A stretch of DNA of 52,626 nt from an uncultured Pseudoflavonifractor sp. (GCF_944387275.1 NZ_CALXEG010000018.1:1-52626); one strand, 5' to 3'; counted from the first letter of the stretch, positions 1-8,132 are shown. The notes: generated by a model from the letters alone, not told the origin. Made by a program: numbers and translations.

Positions 1-2
1 CG

Positions 3-83
3 ATTGCTGTAAAGAACTCGGCCGGGAATGTGGAAGCCGGGACGAGAATTGTACTGAGGGGGTATCGATTTGAGAGTATTTGA
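3..83 (+). CDS. 3' end of a phage tail-region gene (partial)
   Basis: An open frame runs in from the left edge and stops with TGA at 81-83, overlapping the next gene. Its 26 visible residues contain the stretch NSAGNVEAGTRIVLRGYRF, which reads like the C-terminal end of a phage tail or baseplate protein. A second frame (2-73) is also open across this short stretch, so the choice rests only on residue composition and is uncertain. Confidence 0.35.
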   Translation: MAVKNSAGNVEAGTRIVLRGYRFESI

Positions 84-591
84 CGGAGCTGAATACAGGG
101 ACGCCACACCGGAGGAGATCGCGGCATGGGAGGCTGCTGCCAACCAACCCGCACCCCCGCCCAGCACGCAGGAACAAGGTGTCACCCTCATGCGAGCTAT
201 AGCGCGTTCTGTAACCACACTCACCGACGCGGTGGCCCTGTCTGTCCCTGATCTCCTTCCAACCTGGGAGGAGCTGCTGGCCGCTGGTACCGAAATTTCC
301 GCCGGGGTATGCCTGACATGCAATGGACAAACATACCGTGTTGTACAGTCTGTGACACCGCAGGCGCACCAGCCTCCGGACGCAGACGGGATGTTTGCAA
401 TCTACCGACCCATTGAGCGTGAGCACGCCGGAACGCAGTATGACCCTATCCCGTGGGTGTACGGTATGGACAGCTACAACGGCAAATACTACTCCTACGA
501 GGGCAAGACATACCTGTGTAAATCAGACATGCTTCCTTGCGTCTGGACTCCCGGCACCGCCGGGCTGTGGCAGTGGGAGGTGGTATCATGA
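70..591 (+). CDS. Phage tail-region hypothetical protein
   Basis: This 173-residue protein of unknown function starts at TTG 70, seven bases after a good ribosome site (GAGGGGG, 56-62). Its first residues (MRVFDGAEYRDATPEEIAAWEA) resemble the short accessory proteins found between tail genes and the lysis cassette in Firmicutes prophages. The C-terminal third is rich in Tyr and Trp (GKYYSYEGKTYLC, then a TPGTAGLWQWE-like end), reminiscent of small carbohydrate-binding modules in tail fibres and chitinases; a binding role is inference. Its TGA overlaps the ATG of the endolysin (ATGA), so the two are translationally coupled. Confidence 0.7.
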   Translation: MRVFDGAEYRDATPEEIAAWEAAANQPAPPPSTQEQGVTLMRAIARSVTTLTDAVALSVPDLLPTWEELLAAGTEISAGVCLTCNGQTYRVVQSVTPQAHQPPDADGMFAIYRPIEREHAGTQYDPIPWVYGMDSYNGKYYSYEGKTYLCKSDMLPCVWTPGTAGLWQWEVVS

Positions 592-2177
592 GCAAGTACA
601 TCCAGCGTGTCCGACTTGGACACATCAAGCGACTGGCCCTGGTCACCGGCGGCGGCCGGAGCCTGGAGCAGGTCAAGGCGGCGGAGCAGCCCGACCTCAT
701 CTGCAACGCCGGATTTTTTGACAGCATCAACCACCCCACCCACCACCTGAAGGCAGACGGGGTGGTGCGGGCAAAAGAGAGCTGGGGCTGCTGGGGCTAT
801 GCCTGGGACTCCGGCGGCGATATCGCACTGACCGCGCTGCCCGCCGATGAGCGGGCCAACTACATCGGCGGCTATGAGCTGCTCACCCCCATGGTGGGCA
901 TCCAAGACGCCCTGAGCTACGGCGCGGAGCTGGGCAGCCGCCGGGGCCGCACGGCCATGGCCCTGGACGGGGAGCACCTGATCCTGTACGTCTCCGGCGA
1001 CGGCACGGCGGACGCGGCAACTCCCGAGGAGCTGCGGGCGGAGCTGTACGCCCTGGGGGCGGAGACGGCCGTCATGCTGGACGGCGGCGGCAGTGCTCAG
1101 TGCGACTTCGGCGGCGGCCAGGTCATCGACTCCGCCCGCCCCGTGGACAGCTACCTGTGCCTCTGGCTGGAGGAAGAGGACAACGACAAGGAGGACAAGC
1201 CCGTGGACGAGATCACCCAGGCAATCATGACCAACAGCGCCTGCTGCAAGGCGGGCCGCACCATCACCCCCAAGGGCATCATGGTGCACAGCACAGGCAC
1301 CCCCGGCGCCATGGCCGGCCAGCTCCGGGCCGGCTGGGACAGTGCCCAGGCCACGGCGGCAGTCCACGCCATGGTGGACGACGGCCAGACACTCCAGACC
1401 CTGCCCTGGACCTGCCGTGGCTGGCACGCCGGAACCGGCACCAGCGGTGCAACCGCCAACGACACCCACATTGCCTTTGAGATCTGCGAGCCCGACCAGT
1501 GCCGTCTGCTGCCGGTAGAGTGGGCGCCTCTGTACCGTGGGGCCAAGGGCATGAGCGCCTGGGCCGTCAAGCGTTGGCAGCAGGAGCTCCAGCGGATGGG
1601 ACTGTACACCGGGGAGGTGGACGGCAGCTTCGGCCCGGCCACCGAGACGGCCACCAGGGCCGCCCAGTCCGCCCTGGGACTCACTCAGGACGGCTCCTGT
1701 GGTCCCGCCACCCTGGCGGCGGCAGCGGCCCAGCCCGGCTCCCTCATGGCCTACGACCCGGAGGAGACGGCGGACTACTTCGAGGCCGTGTGGGCCCGCG
1801 CCGTGGCCCTGTGCGCCTACCTCTGCAAGGAGTACAAGCTGGACCCGGAGCAGGACATCCTCTGCCACGCGGAGGGCTACCGGGCGGGCATCGCCTCCAA
1901 CCACGCCGACGTGGAGCACTGGTGGCCCAGGCACGGCAAGACCATGGACGACTTCCGCGCCGCCGTCAAGGCGGCCTTGGGCGGGGACGGCCAGACGGAG
2001 CCGGAGGAGCCCCAGCAGCCCGCAGCGGAGCAGCCCGCCGACTGGGCGGCGGAGGCCTGGGCGTGGGCCAAGGCCATGGGTCTGCTGGACGGCACCCGGC
2101 CCACGGCGGCCAGTACCCGCCAGGAGGTGGCGGTAATGTTCAGGCGCTTTTATGAGGCCGTCAAGGCCGGAAAGTGA
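588..2177 (+). CDS. Phage endolysin: phosphodiester glycosidase + amidase with nested peptidoglycan-binding domain
   Basis: The protein has 529 residues from ATG 588, which overlaps the previous stop; the open frame reaches further upstream but lacks another good ribosome site. Residues 1-200 match the NAGPA-type phosphodiester glycosidase fold (CNAGFFDS near the start, VMLDGGGSAQ near 165). A zinc N-acetylmuramoyl-L-alanine amidase (Amidase_2) begins near residue 225 (MVHSTGTPG) and resumes near 385-465 (CHAEGYRAGIASNHADVEHW then WPRHGK). Between the two halves sits a peptidoglycan-binding repeat at about 317-385 (WQQELQRMGLYTGEVDGSFG). The tail after an acidic Pro/Glu/Gln linker (AWAKAMGLLDGT) looks like half of an S-layer-homology module. 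It should cut the peptide-glycan bond of the host wall at lysis. The amidase assignment is firm; the substrate of the first domain is unknown. Confidence 0.88.
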   Translation: MSKYIQRVRLGHIKRLALVTGGGRSLEQVKAAEQPDLICNAGFFDSINHPTHHLKADGVVRAKESWGCWGYAWDSGGDIALTALPADERANYIGGYELLTPMVGIQDALSYGAELGSRRGRTAMALDGEHLILYVSGDGTADAATPEELRAELYALGAETAVMLDGGGSAQCDFGGGQVIDSARPVDSYLCLWLEEEDNDKEDKPVDEITQAIMTNSACCKAGRTITPKGIMVHSTGTPGAMAGQLRAGWDSAQATAAVHAMVDDGQTLQTLPWTCRGWHAGTGTSGATANDTHIAFEICEPDQCRLLPVEWAPLYRGAKGMSAWAVKRWQQELQRMGLYTGEVDGSFGPATETATRAAQSALGLTQDGSCGPATLAAAAAQPGSLMAYDPEETADYFEAVWARAVALCAYLCKEYKLDPEQDILCHAEGYRAGIASNHADVEHWWPRHGKTMDDFRAAVKAALGGDGQTEPEEPQQPAAEQPADWAAEAWAWAKAMGLLDGTRPTAASTRQEVAVMFRRFYEAVKAGK

Positions 2178-2187
2178 GGAGATACAT

Positions 2188-2670
2188 ATGGATAATCTGA
2201 CCGCAATCAAGGCCGCTGTGGCCGCCGTTCTGGGTGCGCTGACGGCCTTCTGGGGCTGGTTCGGCTGGCTGGCGTTCGCGTGGGTGGGCCTGATGCTGCT
2301 GGACTACCTGACCGGCAGCGCGGCCGCCTGTAAAAACGGAGAGTGGTCCTCGTCTGCGGCCCGTTCTGGTGTGTGGCACAAGGCCGGCGAGGTAGTGGTG
2401 GTCCTGGTGGCAGCAGCCGCAGACCTGCTGCTGAGTCTGGTACTGGACAACCTGCCGGTGGTGCAGCTGCCTGTGGCCTTCCGGGGCATCGTCTGCCCGC
2501 TGGTATTGGTATGGTACTGCCTCACTGAGCTGGGCAGCATCGTGGAGAACGCTGTCCTGATGGGCGCGCCGGTCCCCGCGTGGTTGACCAAGCTGCTCCA
2601 GATTAGCCTGGACGCCGTGGACAGCGCTGGTGAGCAGGCTGGAGCCGGAACCGAAAATACGAGAGAATAA
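2188..2670 (+). CDS. Phage holin, toxin-secretion/lysis family
   Basis: A 160-residue protein starts at ATG 2188 behind GAGGAGAT, ten bases after the endolysin stop. It has an N-terminal membrane segment, a short LLDYLTGSAAA motif typical of the phage_holin_4 (Cph1/TcdE-like) family near residue 38, then two more hydrophobic stretches (about 65-85 and 95-120) and a polar tail. Holins of this family form membrane lesions that let the endolysin reach the wall. The upstream open frame would add 12 residues with no supporting ribosome site. Position directly after the endolysin completes a lysis cassette. Confidence 0.88.
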   Translation: MDNLTAIKAAVAAVLGALTAFWGWFGWLAFAWVGLMLLDYLTGSAAACKNGEWSSSAARSGVWHKAGEVVVVLVAAAADLLLSLVLDNLPVVQLPVAFRGIVCPLVLVWYCLTELGSIVENAVLMGAPVPAWLTKLLQISLDAVDSAGEQAGAGTENTRE

Positions 2671-2671
2671 G

Positions 2672-2716
2672 AAGCAAGCCCCCGCCAGAACATTCCGACG
2701 GGGGCTTGCTTTGTTA
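2672..2716 (+). terminator. Terminator ending the prophage lysis operon
   Basis: A perfect 13-bp stem (AAGCAAGCCCCCG at 2672-2684, complement at 2699-2711) with a 14-base loop is followed by a T-rich run. It lies one base after the holin stop. Confidence 0.85.
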
Positions 2717-2931
2717 TTAATTCATTATTTATGTGTATTGTAACGAATGAATAAAAGTTTTGTTATCTGTGCAAATTTTTACTTGTGGAATATAAATCCA
2801 TCTAAAACGCGCGGAAGGTTTTCCTTTTTCTTAATGATTCTTTAAGCTTTGGGGCAGGGTTTTCTAAAGATTAGCGGGCTATACTCAGACCTGTAAAGAG
2901 GAAAAGACAGGCAACGACAGGAGGGTTGGAC
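2717..2931. other. AT-rich prophage/host boundary region
   Basis: This gene-free stretch is far richer in A and T than anything to its right, and it separates phage lysis genes from chromosomal genes. The prophage attachment site probably lies here, but one end alone does not show the repeat. A TATACT hexamer at 2880-2885, about 45 bases before the next start, is a plausible -10 for the glycosyltransferase gene, although no good -35 precedes it. Confidence 0.4.
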
Positions 2932-4023
2932 ATGAAGGTCCTGATTCTGACGGGAAAATTCGGCATGGGCCACTGGTCGGCCTCCCAGTCTCTGGCGCAG
3001 CAGTTCCAGGACGAGGAGCCCGGCACGGAGGTCAAGGTGCTGGACTTTATCGATTACGCCGTACCCAGCGCCTCTGAGGCGTGGTACAAGGGATTTTCCC
3101 TGCTGGTCACCCACGGCAGCGGGATTTACAATACTTATTACAAGATGACCGAGAACATGGAGAGCGACGCCCATCCGCCCTTCGAGTGGCACTTCCTGGA
3201 CCGTCTGTCCACCCTGCTGGGGGAGGAGGAGCCAGACATGGTGGTGGCCACCCACCCCCTCTGCGCCCAGCTGGTGTCCCGCTACAAGCAGGAGACCGGC
3301 GCGGCGCTGCCTCTGGTCACCTGCATCACCGATCTGTCCGTCCACGGCGAGTGGATCAACAGCGGCACCGACTGCTATCTGGTGGGCACCCCCGAGCTGC
3401 GGGAGCGGCTGGCCAGGAAGGGCGTGGACCCGGCCATCATCGTGGCCACCGGCATACCGGTGAAGGCCCAGTTCAAGACCACCCCCCACCGCCGGGACGG
3501 CCAGCGGCGGCACCTGCTCATTATGGGCGGCGGCCTGGGCCTGCTGCCCCGGAAGGACCGGTTCTATGAGGAGCTCAACGCCCTGCCCGGGGTGGAGACC
3601 ACCATCATTGCCGGCCGGAACGAGAAGCTGCGGGAACGGCTGGACGGGAAGTACGAGCACATCCATGTGGTGGGGTACACCGACCGGGTGTACGACTACA
3701 TGGCCCAGGCGGATCTGATGCTCTCCAAGCCCGGCGGCATCACCATGTTTGAGAGCATTTTTTCCGAACTGCCCCTGCTGACCTGGGAGCCTTTCCTCCA
3801 GCAGGAGATCAACAACGCCCGGTTCCTGCTCCGCGCCGGCATCGGCGCCGTGGCGGCCAAGGAGATCGAGGACTGCCTGGAGGCGATCCGCGATCTGATC
3901 TACGACCGGGAGAAGCTCTCGGCCATGGCGGACAATATGCGCCGTCTGAAGGGCCAGCTGGCGGAGAACAGCCTGGGCGCCATTCTGGAGACCCTGCGTG
4001 TGATGAAGGGAGCGTGCGCGTGA
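2932..4023 (+). CDS. GT28 diacylglycerol glycosyltransferase (MGDG synthase family)
   Basis: The 363-residue protein belongs to the MGDG synthase/UgtP group, which transfers a sugar from UDP-sugar to diacylglycerol at the inner membrane face. The N-terminal acceptor domain carries the glycine-rich KFGMGHWSASQ motif (residues 9-19), and the C-terminal GT28 donor domain shows the LMLSKPGGITMFES signature near 265-280. ATG 2932 is preferred over TTG 2926 because GGAGGG (2920-2925) abuts the TTG but lies six bases before the ATG. Its stop overlaps a small membrane ORF, and a flippase-like gene follows, suggesting a lipid-modification operon. Sugar and product are not determined. Confidence 0.85.
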   Translation: MKVLILTGKFGMGHWSASQSLAQQFQDEEPGTEVKVLDFIDYAVPSASEAWYKGFSLLVTHGSGIYNTYYKMTENMESDAHPPFEWHFLDRLSTLLGEEEPDMVVATHPLCAQLVSRYKQETGAALPLVTCITDLSVHGEWINSGTDCYLVGTPELRERLARKGVDPAIIVATGIPVKAQFKTTPHRRDGQRRHLLIMGGGLGLLPRKDRFYEELNALPGVETTIIAGRNEKLRERLDGKYEHIHVVGYTDRVYDYMAQADLMLSKPGGITMFESIFSELPLLTWEPFLQQEINNARFLLRAGIGAVAAKEIEDCLEAIRDLIYDREKLSAMADNMRRLKGQLAENSLGAILETLRVMKGACA

Positions 4024-4136
4024 TGAAGAAAAGGAAATCTGCGGGGCGCTTTGCGGCCCTGACCGCCCTGGCCGCGCTGCTGGTCCTGGCGGGGCGGCTG
4101 GCGTGGGGCTGGAGGCAGGTGCACACCCATGAGTAA
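4023..4136 (+). CDS. Small single-pass membrane protein (37 aa)
   Basis: An ATG at 4023 overlaps the stop of the glycosyltransferase (TGATG), and the TAA at 4134-4136 lies inside the start of the next gene (ATG 4129). The product begins MKKRKSAGRF and continues with one hydrophobic Ala/Leu helix and a short polar tail (RQVHTHE). The tight overlap on both sides supports real translation, possibly only as a coupling device. No family is recognised. Confidence 0.45.
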   Translation: MKKRKSAGRFAALTALAALLVLAGRLAWGWRQVHTHE

Positions 4137-5205
4137 GGGAAAACGTCTGGCGGGAGGCATCCTGCTGCTGGGGCTCATTGCCCTGACCTTTTACCTGCTG
4201 CTGCGCAATCAGCCGGTCTCCCAGCTGCTGGAAGTGCTGGGCCGGGTGAAGCCGGGCTATGTGGTCCTGGGCCTGGGGCTGATGTTCGTCTTTGTGGGCA
4301 GCGAGGCCATGTGCTCCAAGCTGATCCTGGGCCGCCTGGGCCATCCGCTGCCCTACCGCCGCTGCCTGGGCTTCTCCTTTGTGGGGTTCTACGTCAGCTC
4401 CATCACCCCCTCCGCCACCGGCGGCCAGCCCGCCCAGATCTACTACATGAGCAAAAACGGCGTGCCCCCCGCCCACGGGGCCCTGAACATGATGATGATC
4501 GCCGTGTGCTACCAGGTGACCGTGCTCCTGTACGCAGCCGTTACGGCCATCGCCATGCCGGGCCTCATAACCGCCATGGGCCCCGGCATGGGCCTGCTGC
4601 TGCTCTACGGCGGGGTGGTCATGCTGGCCCTCACCGCCGGGATGCTCTGCTTCATGTTCCTGCCCAACGCAGCCCGGCGGCTGATGAACGGCCTGCTGAA
4701 CCTGGGCGCCCGGCTGCGGCTGGTCCGGGACCGGGCCGCCGCGGCGGAGAAGCTGGAGCGGCAGATGGCGGAGTACCGCTCCGGCGCGGAGTGCTTTAAG
4801 AAAAACGCCGCTCTGGTGCCCGTGCTGCTGGGGCTGAACCTGGTGCAGCTCACCGCCCTGTTCCTGGTGCCCTTTGTGGTGTACAAGGCCTTCGGCCTGA
4901 GCGGCCACGGGGCCATGGAGCTGGTGGGCGCCCAGGCCCTGCTCACCCTGGCCACCTCCTCGCTGCCCCTGCCCGGCGCGGTGGGCGCCACCGAGGGCGG
5001 CTTTGTCACCCTGTTCGCCCTGTTTTTCGGCACCTCCCTGGTGACGCCGGCGGTGCTGGTGTCCCGGGGCATCAGCTTTTACGCCTTCCTGCTCCTCAGC
5101 GGCTGCGTCACCCTGGCGGTCCACCTGTCCACCAAGCGCCGCAACAGCGAAAAAAACACATGCGCAGCGGCTGCGGGGCTGAATAGAGCGGTCCCCACCG
5201 CGTAA
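4129..5205 (+). CDS. Flippase-like / LPG-synthase-type integral membrane protein (UPF0104)
   Basis: A 358-residue multispanning protein of the lysylphosphatidylglycerol synthase membrane-region family (TIGR00374-type). It shows about eight hydrophobic segments and family hallmarks: FVGFYVSSITPSATGGQPAQ near residue 85-105, and a late PLPGAVGATEGGFV stretch near 285. It lacks the soluble aminoacyl-transferase domain of full MprF, so lipid movement rather than lysine transfer is expected. It overlaps the small ORF before it and follows a GT28 glycosyltransferase, so it may flip the glycolipid made there; that link is inference. Confidence 0.85.
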   Translation: MSKGKRLAGGILLLGLIALTFYLLLRNQPVSQLLEVLGRVKPGYVVLGLGLMFVFVGSEAMCSKLILGRLGHPLPYRRCLGFSFVGFYVSSITPSATGGQPAQIYYMSKNGVPPAHGALNMMMIAVCYQVTVLLYAAVTAIAMPGLITAMGPGMGLLLLYGGVVMLALTAGMLCFMFLPNAARRLMNGLLNLGARLRLVRDRAAAAEKLERQMAEYRSGAECFKKNAALVPVLLGLNLVQLTALFLVPFVVYKAFGLSGHGAMELVGAQALLTLATSSLPLPGAVGATEGGFVTLFALFFGTSLVTPAVLVSRGISFYAFLLLSGCVTLAVHLSTKRRNSEKNTCAAAAGLNRAVPTA

Positions 5206-5347
5206 GACGGTGCAGAGAGAAGCATTTTCACCGCAGCAGGTGGAAAAAGAGCGGACAAAATGGGAAAATACAGGTAAAACAGAACCTGTTTTCACAGATT
5301 GCCTCTGAAATGCCCTTGGAGAAAGGATTATTTTTACAGCGGAAACG

Positions 5348-5378
5348 GCCGTGCCCTCTTGTGGGGCACGGCTTTTTT
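5348..5378 (+). terminator. Rho-independent terminator before the ROK kinase
   Basis: A 9-bp stem, GCCGTGCCC (5348-5356) with GGGCACGGC (5364-5372), is followed by six T residues. Confidence 0.85.
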
Positions 5379-5387
5379 CGCTATAAT
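5359..5387 (+). promoter_or_regulatory. Sigma-A promoter of the ROK kinase
   Basis: TTGTGG (5359-5364) and TATAAT (5382-5387) are separated by 17 bases. The -35 lies in the loop and right arm of the upstream terminator. The predicted leader to the kinase start is about 125 bases and shows no recognised riboswitch. Confidence 0.65.
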
Positions 5388-5520
5388 AGAGAAGAAAATG
5401 CCGCGCTGGTCCGGTGCGGCAGCGCGGCCGCTTTTATGGGCCCGGTCCTCAGGGACAGGGTCAAGAGGGAGTGGGGAGCGGCTGCGGAGAACAAAGCAGA
5501 AAAAGGGAGGACTTTTTCTT

Positions 5521-6471
5521 ATGAAGTATCTGGGCATTGACCTGGGCGGCATCAATGTGGCGGCCGCCGTAGTGGATGAAGCGGGCACCATTCTCAGCCG
5601 GGGCAAGATCTCCACGCCCCGTACCGGCGCGGAGGCCGTTGCCGCCGCCATGGCCGAGGCGGCCCGGCAGGCGCTGACCGCCGGCGGTTTCACCATGGAT
5701 GATATTGCGTCGGTGGGCATCGGCTCCCCCGGCGTCATTGACCCCAAGAACGGCATCGTGGAGTACTGGTCCAACCTGGACTTCCACAACGTGCCCCTGG
5801 CCGACATGCTCAAGGCCCGCCTGGGCAAGGAGGTCTACATCGAGAACGACGCCAACGCCGCGGCTCTGGGCGAGTATGCCGCCGGCGCGGGCAAGGGCAG
5901 CCAGTCCATGGTGGCCATCACCCTGGGCACCGGCGTGGGCGGCGGCGCCGTGCTGGACGGCAAGCTGTACACCGGCTTCAACTACGCCGGTCTGGAAGTG
6001 GGCCACTTCGTCATCGAGTACAACGGCCGGCTGTGCACCTGCGGCCGCCGGGGCTGTTTTGAGACCTACGCCTCCGCCACCGCCATCATCAAGCGGGCCC
6101 GGGAGCGGATGCAGGACAACCGGGAGACCCTGCTGTGGAAGCTGGCCGACGGCGACCTGGACAAGGTGGAGGCCCGCACCGTGTTTGACGCGGCCTCCCA
6201 GGGGGACCTGCTGGCCAAGGAGCTGGTGGAGGAGTACCAGTCCTATCTGGCCTGCGGCATCACCAGCCTGATCAACATCTTCCAGCCCGAGATCTTCTGC
6301 GTGGGCGGCGGTGTGGCCGGCGCCGGCGAGACCCTGATGGGGCCTGTGCGGGCCATCGTGGACCGGGAGGACTACGCCCGGGACAGCAAGCGCCGCACCA
6401 TCCTCACTCTGGCCCAGCTGGGCAACGACGCGGGCATCATCGGCGCGGCCCTGCTGCCCCTGTTCCGCTGA
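5521..6471 (+). CDS. ROK-family glucokinase
   Basis: The 316-residue kinase phosphorylates glucose (or a related hexose) with ATP in the cytoplasm. The N-terminal phosphate motif GIDLGGINVAAAVVDE, the catalytic IENDANAAALGEY, and the zinc-site region with LEVGHFVIE followed by CTCGRRGCFE are all present. ATG 5521 follows GGGAGG at a normal distance; the longer open frame (from 5299) crosses the terminator and promoter and is rejected. Length matches the family. It is monocistronic, with its own promoter and a downstream hairpin. Confidence 0.93.
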   Translation: MKYLGIDLGGINVAAAVVDEAGTILSRGKISTPRTGAEAVAAAMAEAARQALTAGGFTMDDIASVGIGSPGVIDPKNGIVEYWSNLDFHNVPLADMLKARLGKEVYIENDANAAALGEYAAGAGKGSQSMVAITLGTGVGGGAVLDGKLYTGFNYAGLEVGHFVIEYNGRLCTCGRRGCFETYASATAIIKRARERMQDNRETLLWKLADGDLDKVEARTVFDAASQGDLLAKELVEEYQSYLACGITSLINIFQPEIFCVGGGVAGAGETLMGPVRAIVDREDYARDSKRRTILTLAQLGNDAGIIGAALLPLFR

Positions 6472-6503
6472 GACGGGCACCAAACTCCAGACTGAACCAC
6501 CCG

Positions 6504-6534
6504 GGGCGGACGCCGCAGAGAGCGGCGTCCGCCC
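6504..6534 (+). terminator. Hairpin terminator after glucokinase
   Basis: A 13-bp perfect GC-rich stem (GGGCGGACGCCGC, 6504-6516; complement 6522-6534) has a 5-base loop. No strong T-run follows, so termination may be partial. Confidence 0.6.
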
Positions 6535-6570
6535 TTCTGCCGTATTTTGCCCGGCAGCGGGAAGATTGCC

Positions 6571-6599
6571 TTGCAATTTCAGGCAGAACCCGGTATACT
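6571..6599 (+). promoter_or_regulatory. Sigma-A promoter of the methyltransferase homologue
   Basis: TTGCAA (6571-6576), a 17-base spacer and TATACT (6594-6599) lie 40 bases before the next start codon. Confidence 0.65.
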
Positions 6600-6638
6600 G
6601 AATTCCAAATATATGAAGCCCAAGGAGGAAACGATTCC

Positions 6639-7802
6639 ATGGACATACCTGTGCCTCTTCTCATCGGCGGCGCCGAGGACGGCGGGACGGACGGCGGCCG
6701 GGAGAGCACCTGGCTCCCCGGGCACCGGGAGAAGCTGAACCTGCTCCAGCGGTCCTGGGCCGCGGCCGGCTGCGGCGCGGTGGCGGCGCCCACCTTTCGG
6801 GGCAACCGGTTCCGCCTGCCCCGCCGGGACGGGGAGGAGGACGTGCGTGGGTACAACCGCACCCTGGTGGAGCTGACCCGCCGGGCGGTGGGGCCGGAGG
6901 TCCTGGTGGCCGGGGGCATGGGGCCCGCCGGGCAGGAGCTGGAGCCCTTCGGCGACGTGACCTTTGAGGAATTGGTGACGGCCTATGCCGAACAGGCCGC
7001 CGCCCTGGAGGAGGCGGGCGTGGACCTGTTCCTGCTGGCGGAGGGCATGACCATGGCCGAGGAGCGGGCCGCCATGCTGGCGGTGGGACAGGCCTCGGGG
7101 AAGCCGGTGGTGGTGCTGGCCCGCTGCGACGAGGAGGGGCGCACGGAGTCGGGCACCGACGTGCTGGCCGCCCTGATCGTGATGCAGGGCATGGGCGCGG
7201 CCGCCTTCGGGCTGTCCTGCGGCGAGGGGGCGGAGGTGCTGCTGGAGCAGCTCCAGCGGCTGACGCCCTACGCAACCATCCCTCTGGCGGTGGTGGCGGA
7301 CAGCGCCATGCCCGCGCCCCAGACGCTGGCAGAGGCGGGGGTTCGGGTCTTTGCCTGCGGCGGAGGCATCAGCGGCGAGGGCGTGGCCGCCCTGAGCCGG
7401 GACCTGGAGCAGGTGGACCTCTCCCGCTTTGTGCCGCCGGAGCGCGACCCGGACGTGATCCCCTGCGCCAGCGAGAAGGAGGCCCGGTTCATCACCCCCG
7501 ACGTGGACGTAGGGGAGACCATCGAGTGTACCCCCGACCTGATGGAGGAGATCTTGGAGGCGGAGGAGATCTGTCCCCAGGGGGCGCTGAAGATCGCCAT
7601 TCTGGAGGAGGACGACGTGGCCGTCTTTGCGGAGAACCAGTACGCCATCCGGGATGCCCTGTGCCTGTGGTCCGACGTGCCCGAGCTGCTGGAGCAGGCC
7701 CTGCGGGTGTACCAGGGCCGGGCCTTCTGGGACGGCACCGGCGACCTGGAGCCGGAATTCCTGGCCGAGATGGCGAAAAAATACGGCCTGGTCCTGCTTT
7801 AA
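6639..7802 (+). CDS. Homocysteine S-methyltransferase-like TIM-barrel protein with altered zinc site
   Basis: The 387-residue protein starts at ATG 6639 behind AAGGAGG. Residues 1-255 follow the homocysteine S-methyltransferase barrel: the N..R and GGMGPAG strands, EEAGVDLFLLAEGMT, AAFGLSCGEG and a late GGGISGEGVAAL loop. The family binds zinc with one Cys after strand 6 and a Cys-Cys pair in a late GGCCG loop. Here the strand-6 Cys is kept (LSCG) but the pair is replaced by Gly residues, with a Cys shifted one place (ACGGG). The last 130 residues are acidic and match no family I recognise. It may be a binding or non-canonical methyltransferase protein; transfer to homocysteine is doubtful. 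It appears to be monocistronic. Confidence 0.7.
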   Translation: MDIPVPLLIGGAEDGGTDGGRESTWLPGHREKLNLLQRSWAAAGCGAVAAPTFRGNRFRLPRRDGEEDVRGYNRTLVELTRRAVGPEVLVAGGMGPAGQELEPFGDVTFEELVTAYAEQAAALEEAGVDLFLLAEGMTMAEERAAMLAVGQASGKPVVVLARCDEEGRTESGTDVLAALIVMQGMGAAAFGLSCGEGAEVLLEQLQRLTPYATIPLAVVADSAMPAPQTLAEAGVRVFACGGGISGEGVAALSRDLEQVDLSRFVPPERDPDVIPCASEKEARFITPDVDVGETIECTPDLMEEILEAEEICPQGALKIAILEEDDVAVFAENQYAIRDALCLWSDVPELLEQALRVYQGRAFWDGTGDLEPEFLAEMAKKYGLVLL

Positions 7803-7820
7803 TAGAAAAAGAACTCTTTT

Positions 7821-7867
7821 GCCCCGCCGGATGTGCCTGTAATGGGACACGCCCGGCGGGGCATTTT
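7821..7867 (+). terminator. Terminator after the methyltransferase homologue
   Basis: GCCCCGCCGG (7821-7830) pairs with CCGGCGGGGC (7853-7862), followed by ATTTTG. Confidence 0.65.
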
Positions 7868-7876
7868 GCTGTTTTC

Positions 7877-7924
7877 AGCGCAGTTGTTTTGGCGAAAATG
7901 ACCAAAACAGCTGCGCTTTTTCTT
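7877..7924 (+). terminator. Second, long-stem terminator in tandem
   Basis: The arms 7877-7892 and 7902-7917 pair at 15 of 16 positions (AGCGCAGTTGTTTTGG against its complement) with a 9-base loop and a following T-run. Together with the previous hairpin it insulates the GH3 cluster. Confidence 0.75.
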
Positions 7925-8132
7925 GCCCGCTTTGACCGTTTCGGGCGGCAAATAAACCGCTTGAGACAAAACCGCGCCGAACCGGCGGTAAATATCTATA
8001 CTGACAGACAGAACGTGTCACGGGAGACATGCTCCGCAGCACGGAGGGCGGACGGCCCTCTGAACTTTTGACGGAGGAGGAAGAAAAAGAGGAACATCCT
8101 GGCACAACAAGAACAAGCAGAGGAGGACGTAT
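7925..8132 (+). promoter_or_regulatory. Leader of the GH3 cluster
   Basis: This gene-free stretch must hold the cluster promoter. A TATACT hexamer (7997-8002) is the best -10, but no -35 stands at 16-18 bases (TTGAGA at 7961 is too far), so an activator-dependent promoter is possible. The ribosome site GAGGACG precedes ATG 8133. Confidence 0.35.

Noticed and set aside
2717-2931. A defined prophage attachment site
   Set aside because: Only one prophage end is in the window, so no repeat pair can be compared.
2842-5295. An 817-codon minus-strand open frame opposite the glycolipid genes
   Set aside because: Its Gln/His/Gly-rich composition mirrors codon bias of the GT28 and flippase genes, which have clear family motifs.
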